Shown in pieces: positions 18,656 to 29,400 of a stretch of DNA of 64,000 nucleotides. The translations under genes were made by a program, and so were the position numbers. The notes under the pieces are model-generated. The model saw nothing but the letters and a program-made list of their open reading frames with translations, was not told the origin of the DNA and did no database searches. Position 1 is the stretch's first letter; every line of letters begins with the position of its first letter. This DNA comes from Ignavibacteriales bacterium UBA1304 (GTDB taxonomy: Bacteria > Bacteroidota > Ignavibacteria > Ignavibacteriales > Ignavibacteriaceae): NCBI GenBank assembly GCA_002307295.1, contig DBTY01000013.1, positions 69,466 through 133,465 on the forward strand, written 5' to 3'.

Positions 18656-19588
18656 GTGTACTTTGCTTTTTTATTCCCCGGACAGGGCTCGCAGCATCCG
18701 GGTATGGGCGCAAATTATATAAAGGAATTCCCTTATATAAAGGAGTATTATCTTGAGGCAAACGAAGTTTTAAATTTCGATATGCTTGATCTGTGCCTGA
18801 ACGGTCCGGAAGAAGAACTGAATCTTACGGCAAATGCACAGCCCGCTATTTTAGCGCTAAGTTATTGCGCTTTCCAGATATTACTAAAAGAAACAGATAT
18901 TAAACCTTTTTTAATGGCAGGACATAGTCTGGGAGAGATTTCTGCGCTATGTTGCAGCGGCGCAATAAAATTTAAAGACGCGCTTAAAATTGTAAAAAAA
19001 AGAGGGGAGCTTATGCAGCTTGCCGTTAGCCAGGGCGACGGGGCAATGCTTGCGTTAAACGGTCTTTCTGTGACTGAAACACAAAACCTGTTAGTCGCAA
19101 ATGTACATAATGGGGAAGCGGTTATTTCCAATATAAACTCAAGGAACCAAATTGTAATCTCCGGCGAAAAGAAAAGCGTTGAAGCCGTCGGCGATGAGGC
19201 AAGTCGCTTGGGAGCTATTACAATGCCTCTCAAAGTCAGCGCCCCATTTCATAGTCCGTTAATGAAACCAGCCGCGCTTGGTCTTGAAGCTGAGTTGAAT
19301 AACTACAGGTTTTCGAGTCTAAATTATCCGGTTATTTCTAACGCTACATGTAAACCTTATATGGACGAAAACGAAATTATCCCTTTACTTACAGAGCAAG
19401 TTACTTCTGCGGTTAACTGGTTAAAGATAATGGATTATATTGGCAAGACGCGCGTTGATATTTCAATAGAACTGCCTCCCAAGAAAACACTGACTAAACT
19501 ATTTCGTAGTCAAAAAAATAAAATTCATAATTACGCATTTGACCAGCTTGATGAGATAAAGACCTTATTAAATAATGTCGAGATTTGA
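18656..19588 (+). CDS. fabD: Stand-alone ACP S-malonyltransferase, likely trans-acting AT for the AT-less PKS module
   Basis: The 310-residue acyltransferase has the full FabD/trans-AT signature: FPGQGSQHPGMG at the N-terminus, the nucleophile Ser91 in AGHSLGEISAL, KRGELMQ with the carboxylate-binding Arg, and SAPFHSPLM with the catalytic His. The GTG start places the family-typical YFAFLFPGQGSQ at the very N-terminus. The PKS module in the gene at 30065 has KS, DH, KR and carrier domains but no AT. A discrete AT just upstream on the same strand is therefore the expected malonyl-CoA loader. It could equally be the cell's housekeeping fabD; no fatty acid synthesis genes are adjacent, which favours the cluster role. 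The symbol denotes the family, not a proven primary-metabolism role. Confidence 0.88.
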   Translation: MYFAFLFPGQGSQHPGMGANYIKEFPYIKEYYLEANEVLNFDMLDLCLNGPEEELNLTANAQPAILALSYCAFQILLKETDIKPFLMAGHSLGEISALCCSGAIKFKDALKIVKKRGELMQLAVSQGDGAMLALNGLSVTETQNLLVANVHNGEAVISNINSRNQIVISGEKKSVEAVGDEASRLGAITMPLKVSAPFHSPLMKPAALGLEAELNNYRFSSLNYPVISNATCKPYMDENEIIPLLTEQVTSAVNWLKIMDYIGKTRVDISIELPPKKTLTKLFRSQKNKIHNYAFDQLDEIKTLLNNVEI

Positions 19589-19614
19589 TTAACAAATATA
19601 AACAACGAGTATGT

Positions 19615-20433
19615 ATGAAAATTATTTTTACGGCGGCGTTAATTTTAATTGGCGGGTTATCAACGTTCATAACTGCGCAAACTATCGTTGAAAAAAAGCC
19701 TTCGCCGCAATGGTGGATTAATAGTTCTTTAGCCGATACGATTGAACGATATTTATTCCATGTCGAGGGGCAGTACAACTATACAAAAATGACTGGAGCT
19801 GCCGACGGCGAAATGCAATCGGGCGGAATAACTGCTGCAATTAGAAAAAATATCGTTACAAACCATACTGAATATATGATAGATAAAATGAACCTTACTC
19901 TTAAAAGTTTAAGAATGAACTATGCTACAGAGTCGCAGGCTTTTACCGATTACATTAATGTCGACGTAACGCGTATTTTATATGGCGAAGCCGGATTTAT
20001 ATGGGAAAGAGATGACGCGCTTTATATTAAAAATCGCTATTCCCTTTATGCCGGAGCTGGACTTAACGGCTTGATTTTCGAAAAACATTATCTGAAAGTA
20101 TTAGCGGCTTTTGGCAGAGTGCGCCAGGATTACACAATTCCTGTTGACAATTTTAATGTGACCAAAGGAGCCTATACCGCATTCTATATTAGACAGCTTT
20201 ATAAATATGTAATGGATTCAAGACTGTCGTTAATAGAGCAGGCATATTATCTTACAAACATGACTTATTCTAACAGATACAGAATGAGCGCGAGTCTAAA
20301 TTTAATGATAGGTATTATTCAGCCTGTATCGTTAGTGTTAGGTTACACTTATAAATTTGACAAAGAAGCCGAATTGCTTGGCGCAATTGCAAAAAATACA
20401 ACGCAAACAATTGGATTTAATATTAGTTTGTAA
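19615..20433 (+). CDS. DUF481-like outer-membrane beta-barrel protein
   Basis: Start ATG 19615 gives a clean signal peptide (MKIIFTAALILIGGLSTFITAQ). The upstream in-frame TTG at 19585 overlaps the end of the acyltransferase gene. The mature part is about 250 residues of alternating beta-strands with aromatic ends: YHVEGQYNYTKMTG, KNIVTNHTEYMID, LYGEAGFIWERDDALYIKNRYSLYAGAG, KYVMDSRLSLIEQAYYL, SLVLGYTYKFD. It ends IGFNISL. The resemblance is to DUF481 salt-induced outer-membrane proteins. It sits between the acyltransferase and the first NRPS gene on the same strand, so it may be carried in the operon as an outer-membrane partner for export. That function is inference. Confidence 0.7.
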   Translation: MKIIFTAALILIGGLSTFITAQTIVEKKPSPQWWINSSLADTIERYLFHVEGQYNYTKMTGAADGEMQSGGITAAIRKNIVTNHTEYMIDKMNLTLKSLRMNYATESQAFTDYINVDVTRILYGEAGFIWERDDALYIKNRYSLYAGAGLNGLIFEKHYLKVLAAFGRVRQDYTIPVDNFNVTKGAYTAFYIRQLYKYVMDSRLSLIEQAYYLTNMTYSNRYRMSASLNLMIGIIQPVSLVLGYTYKFDKEAELLGAIAKNTTQTIGFNISL

Positions 20434-20487
20434 ACTAAGAGTTACTGTAATAATTTATCTCAAAATAAAAAACGAGAATTCTCCGAG

Positions 20488-23400
20488 ATGACCGATAATA
20501 ATTTATATCCTTTAAGCCTGCCGCAGGAAGCGTTCTATTATGATTATCTTTTAAATCGTAACGACTGTAAATACAATATGGGCGGCGCGCTGATTTTAGA
20601 AGGCGATTTGAATATTGACTTGTACCAGGAAGCATATAACTACGTTATTACGCGCTACGACTCCATGCGAATAAAGTTCGTTAAAAAAGGAGATATGCTA
20701 TTTCAGCAATTCAGACCGGAGTATAAATGCGATATAAAATATTTTGATTTTAGGAATTGCAAAAATCCCACGGAAGAAGCATTAGAATATATTCTGAAAG
20801 AATATCAAAAATCTTTATTAATTGAAAGCGACGATCTTTACTCTGAAATGATATTGCAGACAGCCGATAAGGAATATATTTTTGCGCCAAAATTTCATCA
20901 CATGATTTTTGACGCTATGGGGAGAGCTATTATTAACCGCGCAATTTCCGATACGTATAACAGTCTCTTAGAAAAAGGGAGTTATGCGGAGATAAAACCT
21001 TTTTCGTATATAGATTTTGTTAACGACGATCTTCAATATAGGCAATCCGCTTCATATCAAACATCATTTGAATATTGGAAGCAAAAACAAATAAATTTGC
21101 CGGAACCGTTTAGGTTCACTTCAAAGAAAAAAAGCATAAAAAACATTTCTCTTCATACAGAAAGAATAGCTTTGAATTTACATCGCATCTGTTTTGAATC
21201 AATACTTAATATTGCATTTGAAACTGATACTACGACTTTTCAGGTTATTTTAGGTCTTATTGCAACTGCGCTTAACCGATGTTACAAACGGAATGAGTTC
21301 ATTATTGGCATGCCTGTATTAAACAGAAGCAATTTTAAGTTTAGAAATACTCCTGGCTTATTCCTGAACATGATAGCTTTGCGATTTAATATAAATCCAG
21401 AAGGGACTTTCGAAAACATTCTTAGCTCAATAAAGTCGGAAATAAGAGAAGGTTACAGGCATCAGAGATTCCCACTTGCCGATATAATAAAACATTTGCG
21501 GAGTAATCCGGAATTTAACAATGAATTGTTTGATGTTACAGTCATTTACCGTAAAAACGATTATTCTCAACGTTTCGGCGGAGCGAAATTACATTCAATT
21601 ACTCTTGATACTGAAATAAGAAACGAAAGTCTTTCTATAGAAATTGATGAATTTGACGTAGAAGGGAGCGTAAATATATTTTTCAATTATAACCCGTTAG
21701 TGATTTCCGAAGACGAAGTAGTTCAATTTGTACACTGCTTCGAAACAATACTAATGGACTTAGTTCAGTTCCCTGATAAAAGTATAAAAGAAATTACTTT
21801 GCTAAATGATTTTGACGCTGATAAAATACTGAATGAGTTTAACTTTGCGCCCAATAGAATAGTCGCAAAAAAAACAATTATAGAAACGTTTGAGGAAATT
21901 GTTAAACAAAAGCCAGACGCCGACGCTGTTATTTATAATGAAGAAGTTATCAGTTATAAAAATCTAAATGAAAAAGCAAATCAGATAGCCAATTATCTTT
22001 TGGATAATTTCAATATTCAGCCGGAAGAAATAATTTGTATCGCTTTAGACAGAACAATTGATGCAATTGCGGCAATCATAGGCATTATGAAAACAGGAGC
22101 CGCTTATCTGCCAATTGATACGGAAATTCCTGTTGATAGAATGAAATATATTGTTGAGAGCAGCGGCTCAAGAATATTATTAAAAAGCAGACATGTTGAA
22201 GAAAACTTAGCTGATGTAGTTCTAGATTTGAAGGAGACTGTTTCGCCCAATAAAAACAGTATTGAAATCAATATCAAACCGAATGATTTGGCTTATGTCA
22301 TATATACGTCCGGCTCTACAGGCAAGCCCAAAGGCGTAATGATTGAACATATTCAGTTTATGAATATGTTTGTTAATATGATTGGGATACTTGGAGTAAA
22401 GGATACAGACCGTGTATTGCAGTTCGCATCGTTAGGATTTGACGCTTCCGTATTTGAAATATTTCAGGCTTTGCTCACAGGAGCAGCGTTAGTTATTGTT
22501 GATAAAGAAACGGTTCATAATCCAGAATTATTTATCAGCTATATAAATAAGAAAAAAGTTACAATCGCTACTCTTCCTCCGGTCTATCTTAGTGCCCTGG
22601 ATAAAGCGGAACTGCCATATCTTTATACATTGATTACGGCTGGCGAGCAGGCAATTGCCGCCGATGTTAATTTTTATAAACAATTTAAAAAATATATAAA
22701 CGGTTATGGTCCTACAGAAACATCGGTATGTACTGCTTTCCATATCGCTGAAAAAGATAAAGAGTACTCAGGCGTTATTCCAATTGGAAAGCCATCGCCA
22801 AATTCCAAATTGTATATCCTAGATGAAGCTCTTGAACCTATGCCTATAGGTTTTGTTGGCGAATTATGCGTGTCTGGACCAAGCCTGGCCCGCGGTTATT
22901 TAAATAACAATGAGCTTACAAAACAAAAATTTGTAGAGAACCCTTTTGAGCCTGGAACTAAGCTATACCACACGGGCGATCTGGCAAGATGGAAGAGCGA
23001 CGGCAATATTGAAATATTCGGGAGAATAGACGAACAGGTGAAAATTAATGGAAATAGAATTGAACTGGGCGAAATTGAATTTCAGCTTATTAAGTATGAT
23101 AAAATAAAAGAAGCGGTAGTATTAGACGTTCAGGTAAAAAATGCAAAAGAGCTTGTCGCATTTATTCATGCGGAAAATAAAATAGACGTAAAAGATATTC
23201 GGCTGTATTTACGCAGGTTTCTACCAGAATATATGATTCCATCGCATTATATTTTTATTGATAAAATCCCAATTACGCAAAATGGTAAAATTAATAAAGA
23301 CGCTTTACGCAAGTTGCCGGTAACAATTCAAAATAATGAAAAGAAAATCAGTCAGAACTTAAGCGAATTAGAAAAACGTCTAATTCCGATGTTGGAAGAT

Positions 23401-26400
23401 GTTCTGGAAGTTAAGCCTGTTAATTTAGACGATAATATTTTTGAATTGGGAGGCGATAGCCTTAAAATAGCGCGGCTTATTTCCAAAATATATAAAGAAC
23501 TAAAGCGCGAAATAGGATTTAAAACAATATTTGACAGTCCAACCGTGCGAAGTATTGCGACAGAATTGGAAATAAAATCAATAACGGAATATGAAGATAT
23601 CCCCGTTGCGCCTCTAAAAGAATATTATGCTTTATCGCACGCGCAAAAAAGATTATGGATACTGGCGCAAAATAAGCAGAATGCAGCAGTTTATCACATG
23701 CCTGTTTCTTTGCAGCTTGAAGGCGTATTAAACCAAAACGCGTTAGAAGAAGCGTTCAAAACAATTGTTCAAAGGCATGAATCTCTACATACGATATTTA
23801 TTGAAGTAAATGGAATACCGTATCAAAAAACTCAATATGACTATAGCTATATAATTGGCAAACATGACTTAAGTAATGTTGTAGATAAAAATGAAATAGC
23901 CAGAGAATTGGTTAGTGAAAAAATAATTGCTCCTTTTGATCTTTCTTTTAATATTCCTATACGCGCCGATATTATTAAACTCGAAGAAAAAAAACATATT
24001 CTGCTTTTAGTAATACACCACATAGCCGGAGATGGAATATCGGTCGGAATAATTATGAATGAATTATCTGAGTTATATAATTCGTTTATAAATGGGAATG
24101 AAATAAAGCTTAAACCTCTTAGAATTCATTATAGAGATTATTGCGAATATGAAAAAGAGTTAATTGAAAGCAGAAAATATGAATCCGAAAAGCAATATTG
24201 GATAAAGAAATTACAAGGTCCATTGCCAGCGCTTGAACTATCGTACGACAAACCGCGCCCGGCAGTAAAAACATATGCTGGCGATTATTCATTTTATGAA
24301 ATAGAAAATCAAACGTCGCATGATTTAATTAGTTTCTGCAAAGAACAAAGCGTTAGTCTTTATGTTGCAATGGTTTCAGTTGTAAATATTCTGCTATGCA
24401 AGTATTCCTCTCAGGAAGAAATAATTATAGGCTCGCCTGTTACAGGCAGAAACAACCCTGATCTTGAAGAGCAGGTAGGCGTTTACTTAAACACTGTAGC
24501 CATAAGAAGTCAGATAAGAGGCGAAAGCAGTTTTATTGAATTCTTAAATGCAATTAAAATAAACTCTACCGAGGCAATAACAAACGGCAATTATCCATTT
24601 GATCGCCTTATACAAGCATTAAATCTAGATAGGGATACGTCGCGTACTCCTTTGTTTGACGTTCTGGTCCAGTTACAGAACCAGAACCACATTAACTTAA
24701 AGCTAAATGGAATAAACGTTTCATTTTACGAAGCAGAATTTAAACTAAATAAATTTGATCTGACATTTACTTTTGTAGAAGAAAATGACAAAATTAATTT
24801 TAGCATTGGCTATAATACAGATATGTTCAACAAAACGCGTATTGACGGCGCCGCCCGGCATTTGCAAAATATAATAAAGTATGTTCTCAAGAATCCTGCC
24901 GACACTATAAAAGAAATAGAATTATTGGACGCAGCAGAAAAGGAAACTTTAAGAAAAATATCTTCTGGCGCATATAAAGAGTTTAACAGGCGTTTAACGA
25001 TACCAGAGTTATTTGAAGCCCAGGTTCTTAAAGCTTCTGATAATATAGCTCTAGTGTTTAACAATAATAAATATACATATAAACAGTTGGACGAGCGCTC
25101 TAATTTAATTGCTAATGAAATAAAAGCAACAATAAATGTGAAGCCTGATGATATAATTGGAATAATGATAAGCCGATCTGAATTAATGATTATTGGAATA
25201 TTGGGAATCCTAAAAGCAGGAGCCGCATATATGCCAATAGAGCCGGATTATCCAATAGAGCGAATCTCTTTTATGCTAAAGGATAGCAAGGCTAAATTAG
25301 TTTTAACAGAAACAAATAAATTAGGCATAGCAAATGAAGCGATAGGATTGAGCAAACAAGAGGAGTTTGCTAAACCAGAAATTATTGACCTCGGATTATT
25401 AAGCGGATCGTCAAATATAAAATGTGAGTCTAATTTTACTTCGTCAAACCTTGCTTATGTTATTTATACTTCGGGATCTACAGGAAAGCCTAAAGGCGTG
25501 ATGATTGAACATCGGAGTTTGCATAATCTGGTATTGGGATTATCGAATGCAATATATGATGAAGAGTCTGTTATGCTGAACATAGCATTGATTGCGCCGT
25601 TTGTATTTGACGCTTCTGTGAAGCAGATATTTTTCGCATTGCTAAACGGGCATTGTCTTGATATAGTCCCTGATGAAATTAAAACAAATGGCAGGAAGCT
25701 GCTTGAATATTACGAAGCACATAAGATTAATGTTTCTGACGGAACGCCAATCCATCTCGAAATAGTATTAGATGAACTGAGTCCTGGAACTGATAAATAT
25801 CTTCCGGGAAGATTTATTATTGGCGGTCAGCAGTTAATTTATAAAATAGTGAAAAAAATATTTGATATAACTGGCGATAAATCTCCGGTAATAACAAATG
25901 TATATGGGCCTACTGAATGCTGCGATGTTTCTACATACAATAATATTACGCCAGAATCGCTGTTGAAATCTGGCTTTTCATTTAATCAATTGCCAATTGG
26001 CAAACCAATTAATAATGCGCAGGTTTATATTGTAGATCCCAATCTTGCTCTGGTACCGGCTGGAGTTAACGGCGAGCTTTGTATTGCCGGCGAAGGACTT
26101 GCAAGAGGTTATATAAACAGACCAGATTTAACTAATGATAAATTTATTAAAACTGATAATAAAACAATTTATAAAACAGGCGATATAGGGCGTTATTTAT
26201 CAGATGGGAATATAATCCTTTCTGGCAGAGCTGATGATCAGATAAAACTGCGCGGGTATAGAATAGAATTAAATGAAATTGAGAACTGCTTAAAGAACTA
26301 TAACAAAATTAATTCTACCGTAGTTGTAGCGCAAGGCGAAGACGGAGCACAGGAAATTGCAGCATATTATTGCTCGTCTGATAAAATTGACGACGCTGAT

Positions 26401-29400
26401 TTACGTCAATATTTATCGCTTTATTTACCAGCGTATATGATCCCTTCATATTTTGTTGAGTTAGAAAAACTTCCATTAACAATGAACGGCAAAATTGATA
26501 AAAAGTCGTTACCGCTTCCTGTTAAAGAAATAATAAAAGAGGAAAATGCTTCTCTACCGACAGATATGCTTGAAGAAAGACTTTGTATTATATGGCAGGA
26601 GCTTTTACATGTCCCCAAAATTAATCTATCTGATAATTTTTTTAGGCTTGGGGGGCATAGTTTAATAGCTATCAGACTTGCGTCAAGAATACATAAAGAA
26701 TTTAATATTGAACTTAATATTTGGGAAGTGTTTCAAAATCCAACAATTGCTTTATTAGCAAAATTATTAAGAACTAAAAATCCTTCTTTATTTGCGCCTA
26801 TAGAAAAGATAGAAGAAAGAGAATACTATCCGCTATCTCATTCTCAGCGCAGGTTATGGCTGCTTGCAAAACTTGAAGGGCAAAACTCGCTTTATAATCT
26901 TCCTGCCGCATTGACGCTAAGAGGCAACTTAGATATTCAGGCATTGAAAAATACATTTAAAGCCATCGTTCAGCGTCATGAATCTTTTAGGACATACTTT
27001 ATTGAGATTGAAGGCGAGCCTTTCCAAAAAATAGTTGATAATGTCAATTTAAACATCGAAATAGAAAAGCATATAGATGAAAAATGGAACGATGAAAAGC
27101 TTAAAAAAATTGCAACTGATTATTTTAAAAATGAATTCGATTTATCCAAAGCTCCGCTTTTGCAAATTAAGCTCATAGCGTTATCCGAAAATAATTATCT
27201 GCTGCTATTTAATATGCACCACATAATAAGCGACGGATGGTCAATAGAAGTAATGATAAAAGAATTTGAAGCGTATTACAATTCATTTGTCACTAGTTCG
27301 GAAGCTCCTTTTCAACCGTTAAGAATACAGTATAAAGATTATGCGTTCTGGCAGAACAAAATTCTTGAGGATAAATCGCTTGAAGTCATTAAAGAATATT
27401 GGCAGAAAAAATTATGCAAACCGCGTCCGCTTTTAGATTTACCTTCTGATTATAAGAGAACCGAAACTTTTACTATTGACGGCGAACTACTCACATATAA
27501 ACTTGACGACGTTCAGATTAAAGCTCTGATGGAGATAAGCGGCAGACAAAATGCCAGCTTATATATGGCGCTGCTTTCAGTTGTTTATATTTTGCTGTAT
27601 AAATATACCGACGAAGAAGATATTATGATCGGCTCACCAGTAGCCGGCAGGCAGCATTACGATCTAGATAACCAAATTGGATTCTATATAAATACCTTGG
27701 TTTTGCGCAATGAAGTTAATCCAGAAAGTACTTTTCAGGAATTATTGAATAAAGTAAAAGAGACTTTGAGCGAGGCTTTAGACTGCCAGGTTTATCCATT
27801 TGACAGACTTGTTGAAGAGCTTGATGTTGAACGAATTCAAAACCGTAACCCGCTTTTTGACGTGATGGTCGCCTGGATGGTAAAGAATGGGATGGAAATG
27901 AAGCTGAATTTTAATGGTATTGAAGCTCAGGGACTTGATTTTAGTATAACAAAAAGTATGTTTGATTTATCATTTCTTTTTGTTGAAAACGAAGGGAAAG
28001 TTTCCTACGCGATAGAGTATAATACTTCTTTGTTTAAAAAAGAAAGAATGTATAGAATGGCCGATCATTTTAAGAAATTAGTGGAAAGCATAACGGCAAA
28101 CCCAAAAGAAAAAATAAAAAATCTTAATATTATTTCAGCTACGGAAAAAGAAAAACTCATATATGAATTTAATCAGACAATTCAGCCTTCCGCAATTGAT
28201 AAAAATGTTATAGATATTTTTAATAATCAGGCTACAAAAAATAAAAATAGCATAGCTCTTGTTTATGAAAATAGAGAAATAAGTTTCGATGAACTAAATA
28301 AATTATCGAATAAGATAGCAAACAATATCATAAAGCTTGCAAATCCAGAAAAAGATGATATCATAGCGGTTATTGTCGATGATCCTGTATTTGCAGTGGC
28401 TTCTCTACTGGCAGTGATGAAAACTGGCTCTGCATATCTACCAATTATGTCGGATACCCCACAGGAAAGAACTTCATTTATATTAAATGACTGCGCAGCT
28501 AAAGCTATTTTAGTGGATAGCGATATATTCACAGCGAACAATGGGGGCGCAATTGACTATAAAATAATTATTGATATACGAGGAGAGATTAGCTCTGATG
28601 AATCCTCGCCGTCGGTAAAAATAGTTCATGATAGTTTGGCTTATATAATTTATACGTCCGGCACGACAGGAAATCCCAAAGGAGTAATGATTGAACATGA
28701 GTCGTTAACAAATTTGATATTATCATTAAGTACAAATATATATTCTAATTATAAAAATCAGTTAAGCGAGTTAATGATCAGCTCTTTTGCATTTGACGTA
28801 TCAATAAAACAAATATTTGCAAGCCTTTGCAATGGCAATACTCTTCATATATTAAGCAAAGAAAAAAAAATAGACCCGCGCGAAATAATAAAATATATAG
28901 TAATTTCAAAAATTAATATTGCGGATTTAACTCCATCAGTATTCTCTGTAATGCTTGAAGAAGGTTTTGCCGAAATAGAAAAACCTGATTTAAAAGAAAT
29001 ATTCTTAGGCTCAGAAGCTCTTCCGTTTAAATTAGTAAAAAGCTTTTATAGCATTGAAATAAATAAAAATATAAACATTACAAACTTTTACGGTCCAACG
29101 GAATGCTGCGTTGAATCATCCAGCTTCAGGTTTAGTTTTGATATGCTAAATGAAAATTTTGATATTGCTCCCATTGGCAAGGCGACGTTGAATCAGCAAA
29201 TTTATATACTTGACAAATACCTAAAATTATGTCCAATAGGAATTCCAGGCGAAATATGTATAGCGGGCAAAGGTCTGGCGCGCGAGTATTTAAATGATGC
29301 AGAAAAAAGCGCAGAAAAGTTTGTACAGGTTCAAGCGCTGAAGGGAGTTCGAGTTTATAGAACGGGAGATTTAGGAAGAACGCTTGTTGACGGTAATATT

